Shown here piece after piece: positions 7,612 through 16,579 of a stretch of 64,000 bases of DNA. Source of the stretch: an uncultured Pedobacter sp. (lineage in GTDB: Bacteria > Bacteroidota > Bacteroidia > Sphingobacteriales > Sphingobacteriaceae); the NCBI RefSeq assembly GCF_913776295.1, contig NZ_CAJYOJ010000039.1, positions 110,862 to 174,861 of the forward strand, given 5' to 3'. A program made the translations under genes and the position numbers. The first letter of the stretch is position 1. Each line of letters starts with the position of its first letter. The notes beneath the pieces were generated by a model that had not been told where the DNA came from, did not search any database, and saw nothing but the letters and a program-made list of their open reading frames with translations.

Positions 7612-8802
7612 ATGCTTACTCAACGTCAGTTGTTTTTACAACACAATGCACAAACCTCTCCGGAGCCATTGATGCTCGAATTTGTAAGAGCAAAAGGAAT
7701 CTACATTTACGATGCACAGGATAAAAAACACATTGATCTTATTGCCGGTATAGGTGTGAGCAATGTTGGTCACTGCCATCCTGCAGTAGTTAAGGCCATT
7801 CAAGATCAGGCAGCAACCTATATGCACCTGATGGTTTATGGCGAATATATTCAAACACCGCAGGTTAATTTCGCGAAGGCTCTTGCTGAAATATTACCGA
7901 CTAACTTAAGCTGCACCTACTTTTTAAACTCCGGAACCGAGGCCGTAGAAGGCGCTATGAAACTCGCCAAACGTTATACCGGCCGAAAAGGATTTATAGC
8001 CTGTAAAAACGCTTATCATGGCAGTACGCAAGGTGCAGAAAGTTTAATGGAAAGTGATTTTTATTCCGCCGGCTACGGTCCTTTCCTACCTCATGTCAGT
8101 TTTATTGAGCATAACAACCTCGCTGATCTGGAAAAAATCACTTCAGATATCGCAGCCGTTTTTATCGAGCCCATACAAGGCGAAGCAGGGATCCGTGTAG
8201 CAGATTTGCATTATATGCGCGCTTTACGTGCCAAATGCACAGAAACAGGCACCTTATTAATTTTCGACGAAATACAATCAGGTTTTGGTCGCAGTGGCAA
8301 AATGTTTGCCTTTGAGCATTACAATGTGGTGCCAGATGTGCTGCTATTGGCAAAGGGGATTGGCGGTGGAATGCCAATCGGTGCTTTTATCAGTTCCTTA
8401 GAAATCATGTCGGTTTTATCCCATAAGCCCATTTTAGGGCATATGACTACCTTTGGAGGTCATCCGGTTTGCTGTGCTGCCGGATTAGCTACCTTGCGTA
8501 CCTTGATAGATGATCATATTGTTGAGGAAGTTGAAGAAAAAGGCCGGTTATTTAAACAGCTTCTAAAACATCCTGCCATTAAAGAAATAAGAGGCGAAGG
8601 TTTAATGCTTGCCGTTGAGTTTGAAAATTTTGAAATCAACAAAAAGATTATCGATGCCTGTATTTTAGATGGCGTACTGTCAGACTGGTTTTTACATTGC
8701 AGCAATTCTATGCGGATAGCTCCCCCCCTAATTATCACCAAGGAAGAAATTAAAGAAGCTTGCAAGACCATCCTAAAAAATATTAACTTAGTTGCAGGGT
8801 AA
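7612..8802 (+). CDS. Class III PLP-dependent aminotransferase
   Basis: This 396-aa enzyme has the fold-type I class III hallmarks: LNSGTEAVEGAMKLAKR (about 106-121), a PLP-ring Asp219 in LIFDEIQSGFGRSG, and the Schiff-base Lys248 in LLLAKGIGGGMPIGA. Family members act on omega-amino groups of ornithine, acetylornithine, 4-aminobutyrate or similar compounds. No arginine or GABA pathway gene is adjacent, so the substrate stays open. A TACTTTTG promoter box lies directly before the ATG. Confidence 0.9.
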   Translation: MLTQRQLFLQHNAQTSPEPLMLEFVRAKGIYIYDAQDKKHIDLIAGIGVSNVGHCHPAVVKAIQDQAATYMHLMVYGEYIQTPQVNFAKALAEILPTNLSCTYFLNSGTEAVEGAMKLAKRYTGRKGFIACKNAYHGSTQGAESLMESDFYSAGYGPFLPHVSFIEHNNLADLEKITSDIAAVFIEPIQGEAGIRVADLHYMRALRAKCTETGTLLIFDEIQSGFGRSGKMFAFEHYNVVPDVLLLAKGIGGGMPIGAFISSLEIMSVLSHKPILGHMTTFGGHPVCCAAGLATLRTLIDDHIVEEVEEKGRLFKQLLKHPAIKEIRGEGLMLAVEFENFEINKKIIDACILDGVLSDWFLHCSNSMRIAPPLIITKEEIKEACKTILKNINLVAG

Positions 8803-8845
8803 ACGCATGGTCGCTGAGCGCAAAGCGCATGGCGGTAAAAAAACA
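8803..8845. repeat. Short GCGCATGG word repeat
   Basis: The gap between the aminotransferase and the response regulator holds two copies of CGCATGG around GCGCAAAGCGC (8805-8835). It looks like a fragment of a dispersed intergenic word repeat; no promoter was recognised. Confidence 0.35.
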
Positions 8846-8862
8846 AAATAAAGTTAGCTGAA

Positions 8863-9540
8863 ATGAATGTATTAATCGTTGAAGACGAAAAAAGCCTGGC
8901 GCTTGAAATGGATGAATTCTTGAGCAAAGAAGGATTTATTGTTGAGCATGCCTGGAAAAAATCGTCTGCTGAAGAAAAGATTTTTGTAAATAATTACGAT
9001 TTCATTTTATTAGACCTGGGCTTGCCCGATGGTGATGGTTTTGATATTCTAAAACAGCTGAAAGCCACAAAAGACCGCGATGATGCGGTAATCATTTTAA
9101 CTGCCCGCAGTGCTGTTGACGACCGGATCAAAGGTTTGGATGAGGGTGCAGATGATTACCTGCCAAAGCCCTTTTCGCTAAACGAACTTTTAGCACGGAT
9201 GCATGCCATTACGCGCAGAAAACATAAATTAGAAAAAAACGAGGTTAACATTCACAATTTCCTGCTAAATATTCAAAACAGAACAGTTTCTTATGGAGAT
9301 GAAAGATTAAACCTAACCAAAAAAGAATTCGAAATATTTAACTATTTAGTGTTGAATAAAAACCGTGTGGTATCTAGAATGAGTTTAACAGAACATGTTT
9401 GGGGTGATATTTTAGAGGTTAACTCTGACTCAAATTTTGTAGATGTACATGTTAAAAATCTCCGGAAAAAACTCGCCGGGGTGACCCCAATAGATTGGTT
9501 TGAAACGGTAAGAAGTATAGGTTATAGAATTAATTGTTGA
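8863..9540 (+). CDS. OmpR-family two-component response regulator
   Basis: This 225-aa protein has a receiver domain (VEDEK acidic pocket, phospho-acceptor Asp51 in FILLDLGLPDGDG, Lys102 in LPKPF) and a C-terminal winged-helix domain (LTKKEFEIFNYLVLN; VDVHVKNLRKKL). The cognate histidine kinase gene starts 30 nt downstream. The signal sensed is unknown; efflux, envelope or metal genes are typical targets for such pairs. A lipoprotein gene just after the kinase could belong to the regulon. Confidence 0.95.
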   Translation: MNVLIVEDEKSLALEMDEFLSKEGFIVEHAWKKSSAEEKIFVNNYDFILLDLGLPDGDGFDILKQLKATKDRDDAVIILTARSAVDDRIKGLDEGADDYLPKPFSLNELLARMHAITRRKHKLEKNEVNIHNFLLNIQNRTVSYGDERLNLTKKEFEIFNYLVLNKNRVVSRMSLTEHVWGDILEVNSDSNFVDVHVKNLRKKLAGVTPIDWFETVRSIGYRINC

Positions 9541-9570
9541 GCGTCGGGAAGTTAGAGGTCATTCATCTAA

Positions 9571-10881
9571 ATGAAGTTACAGGTTAAGTTTTCTTTATAC
9601 AATGCAGTAACCAAAGTTGCCATTATACTGCTATTGGGTGCGATTATTCTATTTTCATTAGATCGACTGGCCTACAACCAGCTTGATAACCGCCTGATCA
9701 AAAAGAAGAACAAAATCATCAAACATTTAAATGATAATGAGATTGACAGCCTTTTAAATAAAGAACAATCTTTTACCGACTATAACATTCTGAAGGAAGA
9801 ATTTATTGTATTAACGGTACTTCCTGACAATCAGAAGGATTCAACTGCGAAGGTATTTACCGAAAAAAGAGAGATTGAGGGCGATATTGAAGTATACCGC
9901 ATTTTAAACTATAAATTCTCATACCATAAAAACTGGTACAACCTGGAGATCGGCGAAACCATGACAGCGCTTCAGTCAATTAAAAATTCGATCCGTTTTT
10001 ATATGTTGATTGTACTCGTTGCGGCATTGTTGATTACGTTGATAGCCGATTATACCTTTTCTAACTTTTTACTTAAACCGTTTTATCGCATTATTGATAA
10101 AAAGATCAACCTGGTTAATGATCCCAGTCATTATAATTACCAGAACATTCCCACCAGCACCAGCGATTTTAAAATCCTTGATAATAGCATAAACTCGTTA
10201 ATGCGCAAAATAAATACCCTTTTCGCTTTAGAAAAGCAGTTTATTGCTAACGTTTCACATGAGTTGCTCACGCCAATTTCGATTTTGAGTACACGGTTTG
10301 AAAATATGCTCAGCACGCCGGATATTCCGGAAGAGCATGAAAATAAAATTTACGCTTCGTTAAAAACCCTGAACCGCTTAAAGCTCATCATCAATAGCTT
10401 GTTACTCATTTCTAAAGTTGAAAACAATCAGTACCTAAAAACCGAAGAAATTAGCCTCAAACAAGAAATTGATGATATATATGAGGATCTGGAAGATCGG
10501 ATAGCGGACAAAAACATCAGTTATAGCGCCCACCTCTCTAAAGACTTTCATTTTACAGGGAATAAAGCCCTGATACACACACTTTTAATCAATATCATTA
10601 ATAATGCGATTAAATACAACGTTGATCACGGAACGATTACCATAACCGATAAAACTGAAAGCGAAAAATACATCCTCACCATTAGCGATACCGGAACAGG
10701 TATGAGCAAAGAACTGGTAGAAAATGCTTTTGACCGTTTTAAAAGGGGAAATTCAGAAGAAAATGGATTTGGTTTGGGGCTCGCCATTGTACAAAGTATT
10801 GCCAGGTTCCATAAAATAGATGTTAATATCAAATCTGAAGAACAAAAAGGAACCAGCATTTCCTTATCTTTTTTAATATAA
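9571..10881 (+). CDS. Sensor histidine kinase
   Basis: This 436-aa kinase has transmembrane segments at about 13-31 and 143-161 flanking a periplasmic sensor loop of about 110 residues. The HisKA H-box is ANVSHELLTPIS with His230; the usual Arg of SHELRTP is replaced by Leu. The catalytic domain shows N-box NIINNAIKYN, G1 SDTGTGMSKE and G2 GFGLGLAIV. It follows its response regulator gene by 30 nt. The periplasmic domain is not a recognised family, so the ligand is unknown. Confidence 0.93.
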   Translation: MKLQVKFSLYNAVTKVAIILLLGAIILFSLDRLAYNQLDNRLIKKKNKIIKHLNDNEIDSLLNKEQSFTDYNILKEEFIVLTVLPDNQKDSTAKVFTEKREIEGDIEVYRILNYKFSYHKNWYNLEIGETMTALQSIKNSIRFYMLIVLVAALLITLIADYTFSNFLLKPFYRIIDKKINLVNDPSHYNYQNIPTSTSDFKILDNSINSLMRKINTLFALEKQFIANVSHELLTPISILSTRFENMLSTPDIPEEHENKIYASLKTLNRLKLIINSLLLISKVENNQYLKTEEISLKQEIDDIYEDLEDRIADKNISYSAHLSKDFHFTGNKALIHTLLINIINNAIKYNVDHGTITITDKTESEKYILTISDTGTGMSKELVENAFDRFKRGNSEENGFGLGLAIVQSIARFHKIDVNIKSEEQKGTSISLSFLI

Positions 10882-10944
10882 GGTTTGCTTATAATAACCA
10901 GCTGTACAAGTCCTGAATTTTATTTGAAGATCGAATCAGCGTAA

Positions 10945-10952
10945 TAATTTTG
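10945..10952 (+). promoter_or_regulatory. TAnnTTTG -7 box for the lipoprotein gene
   Basis: TAATTTTG matches the Bacteroidota -7 consensus and lies 53 nt upstream of the ATG at 11006, giving an ordinary leader. Confidence 0.45.
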
Positions 10953-11005
10953 GCAGGGGCTTTGCTTAGTATTAAACCAATCTGATCAGTAGAAAACATA
11001 TTTTC

Positions 11006-11479
11006 ATGAAAAACATTATCCCCATACTAGGAGCCGCCGCTTTATTGATGTCATCTTGCCAGGGCGGAACGGCCAAAAAAACGCAGGCCAAAATAGATTC
11101 CACTATTGTAGCCAATGCAGCTGTCACAACCGATTCGGTTCAGTGTTACCAATACATTAAAAACCGCGATACCGCTACCCTATCGTTAAAAACAGCGGAT
11201 CAAAAATTTACAGGTACACTAGGCTACAATTTATACGAAAAAGATAAAAATGCAGGTACGATAGCCGGTGTTATTAAAGGCGATACCATTATTGCGAATT
11301 ACACCTTTCAATCTGAAGGCAAAACCTCGGTACGGGAAGTGGCCTTTTTGAAAAAGGGTGATCAGCTTGCAGAAGGATTTGGTGATGTACAGGAAGTAAA
11401 CGGACAAACTAAGTTTAAAGACTTAAGCAAACTGAAGTTTGATGGATCAATGACTTTCGAAAAAATTGATTGTAAATAA
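11006..11479 (+). CDS. Putative lipoprotein of unknown function
   Basis: This 157-aa protein has a lipoprotein signal peptide with a lipobox ending SSC at about Cys18. The mature part is predicted beta-rich, with repeated short strands (DTATLSLKTADQKFTGTLGY; GTIAGVIKGDTIIANYTF) and a C-terminal Cys. It is anchored in an envelope membrane. I do not recognise a named domain. It follows the two-component pair, but it has its own promoter box at 10945. Confidence 0.65.
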   Translation: MKNIIPILGAAALLMSSCQGGTAKKTQAKIDSTIVANAAVTTDSVQCYQYIKNRDTATLSLKTADQKFTGTLGYNLYEKDKNAGTIAGVIKGDTIIANYTFQSEGKTSVREVAFLKKGDQLAEGFGDVQEVNGQTKFKDLSKLKFDGSMTFEKIDCK

Positions 11480-11514
11480 TATCTCATCATCTCAAGATAT
11501 CATTCGTCGTTTGA

Positions 11515-11625
11515 ACCGTAGTGCCCGCCTGTGCGGACAGGCCTGCCCCTACCGGCGGGGAGAAATCTATTGTCTATTGATATAGATTTCTCGACTTCGT
11601 TACACTTCGCCCAAAATGAAGGTAA
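11515..11625. repeat. GC-rich dispersed repeat with nested hairpins
   Basis: Nested inverted repeats are visible: GCCTGT/ACAGGC (11528-11542 region), CCCGCC/GGCGGG, and a perfect 11-bp pair GAGAAATCTAT (11560-11570) / ATAGATTTCTC (11582-11592). The following CTCGACTTCGTTACACTTCG matches a dispersed intergenic repeat type I know from related genomes. Related pieces occur at 19.6-19.9, 42.8-43.1 and 56.9-57.3 kb. Confidence 0.6.
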
Positions 11626-11692
11626 CTCCAAAAAAAAATGATCACATGAATATCTCAGGAGGTGATGAATTTTACTTATCCCAAGTATTCGT

Positions 11693-12379
11693 CTATAAAT
11701 CCTCAAATCTTTCCCAAAAACCATCAACCGGTAATTTGGCGAATATATTTACTGGTTCTTTTTTTACAGGGTGTATAAACTGTAACCTACGGGCATGCAG
11801 GCAAATGCTTCCTTTTCTGCTTCCGCGTGGATAACCATATTTATTATCGCCCATAATTGGACAGCCCATTGAGGAGAGCTGAACCCTGATCTGGTGCGAC
11901 CGACCCGTTAATGGATCAACTTCCAAAAGATAGTAATCGCCTACTTTGGCTTTTACTTTATAAGAAAGTTCTGCCCGCTGACTACCGGTAACTTCCGTAT
12001 GATAATAAGAAACTACATTTTTCTGTGGATTTTTAACCAGCCAATGTACCAAAGTAGCGGACTCCTTCTCCGGTTTGTTTTTTACCACTGCCCAATAAGT
12101 TTTCTTAACCTCTCTGTTTTTAAAAACGGCATTCATACGCTCTAAAGCCTTACTGGTTTTAGCAAATAAAATAACACCACTTACGGGTCTGTCCAAACGA
12201 TGTACCACACCTAAAAAAGCACCATTGGGTTTGTTGTACTTTTTGGCGATATACTTTTTTACCTGTTCGTCTAATGGCTCATCGCCGGTTTCATCAACCT
12301 GCACAATATCACCCGCTCTCTTATTAATAGCAATTAAATGGTTGTCTTCAAAAAGGATGTCGTTATCGGTAATGGGCAT
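11693..12379 (-). CDS. RluA-family pseudouridine synthase
   Basis: This 228-aa enzyme has the RluA signature HRLDRPVSGVILFAKT, with catalytic Asp63, and the later motif PLTGRSHQIRVQLSSMGCP. No S4 RNA-binding domain is present at the N-terminus, so it is a short-form member. It isomerises uridine to pseudouridine in rRNA or tRNA in the cytoplasm; which site cannot be told from sequence. Its leader contains word repeats of the GGTTAG/GGTTCAT type. Confidence 0.9.
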   Translation of the reverse strand: MPITDNDILFEDNHLIAINKRAGDIVQVDETGDEPLDEQVKKYIAKKYNKPNGAFLGVVHRLDRPVSGVILFAKTSKALERMNAVFKNREVKKTYWAVVKNKPEKESATLVHWLVKNPQKNVVSYYHTEVTGSQRAELSYKVKAKVGDYYLLEVDPLTGRSHQIRVQLSSMGCPIMGDNKYGYPRGSRKGSICLHARRLQFIHPVKKEPVNIFAKLPVDGFWERFEDL

Positions 12380-12475
12380 CGGTTAGTTCATTGGTTCATC
12401 CGTCATTAGTTTATTTGTTAAAGCAAATCGTCTAATGCAAAAGTTTATTGTTAATCGGTTAGCTGTTTAATGGTT
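12380..12475. repeat. Word-repeat spacer (GGTTAG/TTAATGG type)
   Basis: The spacer between the pseudouridine synthase and panB is made of degenerate words such as GGTTAGTTCATTGGTTCAT and GTTAATCGGTTAGC. It resembles the stretches at 27040-27120 and 27640-27770. Confidence 0.4.
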
Positions 12476-12535
12476 TAAAGTTGGATGATTATTTGGGCTT
12501 GAAACAACTTCAAACGCAAAATGCCAACTCCAAAC

Positions 12536-13351
12536 TTAATACTGTTCTTTATCGTTCGGAAAATCATTTCCTTTTACGTCGCGGATGTAAGATTGTGCTG
12601 CGCCTAAAATTTCGTCATAAAGATTGATATACTGGCGTAGAAAACGAGGTTTAAATCCTTTGGTTAAGCCAATCATATCATTCACCACCAAAACCTGTCC
12701 ATCACAGTGTGGGCCGGCACCGATGCCGATCGTGGGGATATGCAAACTTTCTGTAACTTCCTTGCCTAGTGCGGCAGGTATTTTTTCTAATACGATGCCA
12801 AAACAACCGGCAGCCTGTAAAGCCAAAACATCAGTTTTTAATTTATTTGCTTCTTCCTCTTCCTTCGCCCGAACGGTATATGTTCCAAATTTATAAATAG
12901 ATTGAGGGGTTAAACCCAAATGTCCCATTACAGGAATTCCTGCTGTAATAATTCGCTGAACAGATTCGATAATTTCTTCTCCGCCTTCCAGTTTAACACC
13001 GTGAGCACCTGATTCTTTCATAATCCTGATCGCTGAATTCAAAGCTTCTTTCGAATTTCCCTGATAGGAGCCAAAAGGTAAATCAACCACAACAAATGCA
13101 CGTTTAACGGCTCTGATTACAGATGCAGCATGATAGATCATTTGATCTAATGTGATGGGCAAAGTTGTTTCATGACCAGCCATTACATTAGAAGCAGAAT
13201 CGCCAACCAATAAAACATCTAAACCTGCATCATCCAAAATGGTTGCCATCGAATAATCGTAAGCCGTTAGCATCGATATTTTCTCACCACGTTCTTTCAT
13301 TTCCTGTAAAATATGCGTGGTAACGCGTTTGATTTCTTTATGTACCGACAT
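12536..13351 (-). CDS. panB: 3-methyl-2-oxobutanoate hydroxymethyltransferase
   Basis: This 271-aa enzyme matches ketopantoate hydroxymethyltransferase in length and motifs: [39 protein letters not shown], and the metal/substrate region [12 protein letters not shown]. It makes ketopantoate from 2-oxoisovalerate and methylene-tetrahydrofolate, the first committed step to pantothenate and CoA. I chose the ATG at 13351 over an in-frame TTG at 13393, because a promoter box at 13371-13378 lies between them. No other pan gene is adjacent. Confidence 0.95.
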   Translation of the reverse strand: MSVHKEIKRVTTHILQEMKERGEKISMLTAYDYSMATILDDAGLDVLLVGDSASNVMAGHETTLPITLDQMIYHAASVIRAVKRAFVVVDLPFGSYQGNSKEALNSAIRIMKESGAHGVKLEGGEEIIESVQRIITAGIPVMGHLGLTPQSIYKFGTYTVRAKEEEEANKLKTDVLALQAAGCFGIVLEKIPAALGKEVTESLHIPTIGIGAGPHCDGQVLVVNDMIGLTKGFKPRFLRQYINLYDEILGAAQSYIRDVKGNDFPNDKEQY

Positions 13352-13370
13352 AGGATTTGTTTTGTGTTGC

Positions 13371-13378
13371 CAAAAGTA
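13371..13378 (-). promoter_or_regulatory. TAnnTTTG -7 box for panB
   Basis: On the minus strand the sequence reads TACTTTTG, 19 nt upstream of the panB ATG. It excludes the longer TTG-initiated reading. Confidence 0.5.
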
Positions 13379-13393
13379 TTGTTTTTTCTTCAA

Positions 13394-13503
13394 TTAAGCT
13401 GAAAGACCGAAGGTAAAAGACCACGGCAACCTCAAACTAAAATCATTTTTATACAAATGGATTTCACTGCTTTCTGATTTGGTCTTTCAACTTTCCGCTT
13501 AAC
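13394..13503. repeat. Word-repeat palindrome (GAAAGACC type)
   Basis: AAGCTGAAAGACCGAAGG at the left end is mirrored by GGTCTTTCAACTTTCCGCTT at the right end. It occupies the divergent panB-carA gap. Confidence 0.5.
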
Positions 13504-13543
13504 CTTATTTCATTTTTCTCTTTACATTCCCAATCTAAAAATC

Positions 13544-13551
13544 TATCTTTG
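13544..13551 (+). promoter_or_regulatory. TAnnTTTG -7 box for carA
   Basis: TATCTTTG matches the Bacteroidota -7 consensus, with TTTA about 19 nt upstream in the place of the -33 box. It would give a leader of about 115 nt before carA. Confidence 0.55.
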
Positions 13552-13602
13552 TACCCCGAAATGGAAGGGATATATTCATCTTTTTTTGTACCCTGCAAAT
13601 AC

Positions 13603-13632
13603 GGCTTTACGGCCGAAAGCCATTCTTTTTTC
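13603..13632 (+). terminator. Terminator-like hairpin in the carA leader (possible attenuator)
   Basis: GGCTTT (13603-13608) pairs with AAAGCC (13616-13621) around a GC-rich loop, followed by ATTCTTTTTTC. It lies inside the predicted carA leader, 38 nt before the start codon, so it could attenuate transcription. Confidence 0.45.
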
Positions 13633-13669
13633 AACTCTTTTTTAAATCAAAATCCATATTGTAATTACC

Positions 13670-14782
13670 ATGACTAACTACACCAAGTTACCTGCGATTT
13701 TATTACTGGCCGACGGCACGGTTTTTTACGGCAAAGCGGCCGGAAAAATTGGGACTACCACTGGCGAAATTTGTTTTAATACCGGGATGACAGGTTACCA
13801 GGAAATTTTCACAGATCCAAGTTATTTTGGGCAGATAATGGTTACCACCAATGCACATATCGGTAACTATGGTATCCACAAAGATGAAATCGAGTCAGGC
13901 TCGATCAAAATTGCTGGTTTAGTGTGCAAAAATTACAATATCGTTTATAGCCGTAAAGAAGCTACAGAATCTATTCAGGATTATTTCCAAAATGATAACC
14001 TGGTTGCCATTGCAGATATTGATACACGTGCATTGGTACGCCACATCAGAGACAAAGGTGCTATGAATGCAATTATCTCTTCTGAAATTACCGATCTGGA
14101 GGAATTAAAGCAAAAACTGGCCGAGGTTCCATCCATGGAAGGATTAGAGCTGTCTTCTAAAGTAAGTACCACCGAACCATATTTTTACGGCAACCCTGAA
14201 GCAAGTTTAAAAGTGGCAGCCCTTGATCTGGGTATCAAGAAAAATATTTTGCGCAGCTTTGAAAACCGCGATATCTACGTTCAGGTTTTCCCAGCTAAAA
14301 CTACTTTTGCCGAAATGGAAAAATTTAGTCCTGACGGCTACTTTATTTCGAACGGCCCTGGAGATCCTTCAGTGATGCCTTACGCAGTAGAAACGATCAA
14401 AGAGATATTAGCTGAAGATAAGCCATTATTTGGTATTTGCCTGGGTCACCAGCTATTAGCAGAAGCTAATGGTATCGGCACCATGAAAATGTTTAATGGT
14501 CACCGTGGATTAAACCACCCGGTAAAAAATATCATCAAAGATCATTGCGAGGTTACCTCACAGAACCATGGTTTTGGTGTAATTCCCGATGAGGTTAGAA
14601 ACTCCGATAAAGTAGAAGTTACACATGTTAACTTAAATGATAAATCTATAGAAGGTATCCGTGTTAAAGGTAAAAAGGCATTCTCGGTTCAATATCACCC
14701 AGAATCTTCACCAGGTCCACACGATTCGCGTTACTTATTTGATGATTTTGTTGAAGTAATGAAAGGTGAATTAGCCTGGTAA
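13670..14782 (+). CDS. carA: Carbamoyl-phosphate synthase small (glutaminase) subunit
   Basis: This 370-aa subunit has the CarA N-terminal domain and a class I glutamine amidotransferase domain. The catalytic triad is Cys257 in FGICLGHQLLAEA and His343/Glu345 in QYHPESSPGP. It releases ammonia from glutamine for the large subunit CarB in pyrimidine and arginine synthesis. carB is not adjacent here. The long leader with a terminator-like hairpin suggests attenuation control; a strong terminator follows the gene. Confidence 0.97.
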   Translation: MTNYTKLPAILLLADGTVFYGKAAGKIGTTTGEICFNTGMTGYQEIFTDPSYFGQIMVTTNAHIGNYGIHKDEIESGSIKIAGLVCKNYNIVYSRKEATESIQDYFQNDNLVAIADIDTRALVRHIRDKGAMNAIISSEITDLEELKQKLAEVPSMEGLELSSKVSTTEPYFYGNPEASLKVAALDLGIKKNILRSFENRDIYVQVFPAKTTFAEMEKFSPDGYFISNGPGDPSVMPYAVETIKEILAEDKPLFGICLGHQLLAEANGIGTMKMFNGHRGLNHPVKNIIKDHCEVTSQNHGFGVIPDEVRNSDKVEVTHVNLNDKSIEGIRVKGKKAFSVQYHPESSPGPHDSRYLFDDFVEVMKGELAW

Positions 14783-14807
14783 AGTTTAGTTTTTCTATTA
14801 AAGCATT

Positions 14808-14842
14808 AAAACACTGCTCATTTTTATTGGCAGTGTTTTTTT
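14808..14842 (+). terminator. Intrinsic terminator after carA
   Basis: AAAACACTGC (14808-14817) pairs with GCAGTGTTTT (14830-14839) and runs into a T-tract. Confidence 0.9.
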
Positions 14843-14856
14843 ATTTAAATTAGAAT

Positions 14857-15717
14857 ATGTTTAAAAAGCGCTTCCTAATATTATTTGCTGTTTCGATAAC
14901 TCTGTTTAGCTCCTGCATCTCCAGGTTATCAAGACCGGCCATATCAGGCACAATATTAGATTATGATAGCAAACCTATTGCAGGCTGCAAAGTTGGCGAA
15001 ACCATTACCGATGCTAATGGAAAATTTTTCCTCAAAGAAATCAGGTATAATAAATTTTTACTAACCGAACTTTTTACGATGGAGGCTCCTCCGCTTCATT
15101 TTTCTGAGAATATAAAAAAAGAAGGGTATCTAAGCTATAATATAGAGGGCTTTAACCGTTTTGGTGGCGGACAAAGCAAAGGCGCATCTATCACGATAGA
15201 CACCGTATACCTCAAAAGGATAAATGAGGTAATAAAACCGGAGGATTACATCTATACAAAATGGAAATTTTCAGCAAATAAAAACCTGGATACTTTATAC
15301 GGCATCAATGAAAACTTCAGGCTTCAAAACCAAATAACAAACAATATGGATTTTGTAGAAAAGATCCAATATGGATTAATCTATAAATTTAATTCAGCCA
15401 AGAAACCAGATAGCGCCTGGAGTACCGAATCATACAATCTGAAAACCACCTATTTCGTATCGCTTAAGCCTGATGGTACCTATTCTGGAAAAAAGGTACT
15501 GGAGTATCAAAATCCCTGGAAACACAGAATGGAATATGAACGTATCTACAGGGAATCTTATGTTATTCCGAGCGACAGTATCCGCACCAGCGGAGCATTC
15601 ATTCTTTCGAAAGACAAAATCGTTTTTGATCAGACATTTAATCAAGCAAAAAACAGTTATATAATAGATTCGATAGACCGGGACATCATCATTTTAATCA
15701 GAAAAAAAATTAAATGA
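14857..15717 (+). CDS. Lipoprotein with carboxypeptidase-regulatory-like domain
   Basis: This 286-aa protein has a lipoprotein signal peptide (lipobox LFSSC at about Cys20). A carboxypeptidase-regulatory-like beta-sandwich follows at about residues 30-115 (SGTILDYDSKPIAGCKVGE, TDANGKFFLKEI). The remaining C-terminal half (residues about 120-286) is not recognised and may be a beta-sheet domain. It is probably anchored in the outer membrane. It stands alone behind the carA terminator, so context gives no function. Confidence 0.65.
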   Translation: MFKKRFLILFAVSITLFSSCISRLSRPAISGTILDYDSKPIAGCKVGETITDANGKFFLKEIRYNKFLLTELFTMEAPPLHFSENIKKEGYLSYNIEGFNRFGGGQSKGASITIDTVYLKRINEVIKPEDYIYTKWKFSANKNLDTLYGINENFRLQNQITNNMDFVEKIQYGLIYKFNSAKKPDSAWSTESYNLKTTYFVSLKPDGTYSGKKVLEYQNPWKHRMEYERIYRESYVIPSDSIRTSGAFILSKDKIVFDQTFNQAKNSYIIDSIDRDIIILIRKKIK

Positions 15718-15813
15718 TGGCTTTACCTACCCCAAACATCATTTTACCGACATTTTCGCCTATGTATTCAAAAATTCATTTCCTATTCATTTAAAGCTCC
15801 TTACATTCGCAAC

Positions 15814-16578
15814 ATGGAAACAAAAAAAGCCATTATCAGTATTAAAGATCTGGTTAAAAAATATGATGATTTCGTGGCCGTTCATGGGCTAAGCTTTGAG
15901 GTGTTTGAAAATGAAATTTTTGGTCTGCTTGGCCCTAATGGTGCTGGCAAAACCACTACGCTCGAGATTATCGAAACGTTACGCGCTAAAACATCAGGCG
16001 AAATTATCGTTGACGGTTTTTCTGTTGATCAGCACCCCCAAAACATTAAACAGATTATTGGCGTGCAGCTACAGGCTGCCGGTTATTATCCAAATCTAAA
16101 CCTGATCGAACTGATTGAACTTTTCGCAGGTTTATATGGCGCCAATATCAAACCGATGGAGATGTTGGAGAAAGTAAACCTTCAGGATAAGGCCAAAGCT
16201 AAATATAAAGCCCTTTCAGGCGGACAAAAACAGCGCTTCTCTATCGCTACAACGCTCATCAATCAACCAAAGATTATTTTTTTGGACGAGCCTACAACAG
16301 GCCTCGATCCCCAGGCCCGCAGGAATCTTTGGGACCTGATTACCGAAATCCGCGATGCAGGAACAACAGTGGTAATTACTACACATTACATGGACGAGGC
16401 CGAACAGCTTTGCGACCGTGTTGCATTTGTGGAACGCGGACAAATTATCGCTTTGGATACGCCTGACAACTTAATAGACAAATTAGTAAACAGCGGTTTT
16501 GAGCGTAAAAAAGAGGTTAAAAAGGCCAATCTGGAAGATGTATTCATAAATCTTACCGGGCAAGAATGGCGTGAATAA
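15814..16578 (+). CDS. ABC transporter ATP-binding protein (drug/ABC-2 exporter type)
   Basis: This 254-aa ATPase shows Walker A GPNGAGKTT, the signature ALSGGQKQRFS, Walker B KIIFLDEPTTGLDPQ and the H-loop TTHYMDEAE. It is the cytoplasmic ATPase of an ABC-2 type exporter with the permease gene 81 nt downstream. Such pairs export drugs, lipids or polysaccharides. The spacer between the two genes contains a C/G-rich hairpin that is repeated in inverted form inside the permease coding start. Confidence 0.93.
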   Translation: METKKAIISIKDLVKKYDDFVAVHGLSFEVFENEIFGLLGPNGAGKTTTLEIIETLRAKTSGEIIVDGFSVDQHPQNIKQIIGVQLQAAGYYPNLNLIELIELFAGLYGANIKPMEMLEKVNLQDKAKAKYKALSGGQKQRFSIATTLINQPKIIFLDEPTTGLDPQARRNLWDLITEIRDAGTTVVITTHYMDEAEQLCDRVAFVERGQIIALDTPDNLIDKLVNSGFERKKEVKKANLEDVFINLTGQEWRE

Positions 16579-16579
16579 G

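Noticed and set aside
8514..8927. 137-codon open frame on the minus strand over the aminotransferase end and response regulator start
   Set aside because: It covers the ends of two good genes on the opposite strand and shows no motif.
13352..13393. Longer panB starting at TTG
   Set aside because: The extension crosses the TACTTTTG promoter box and is not part of the PanB family length.
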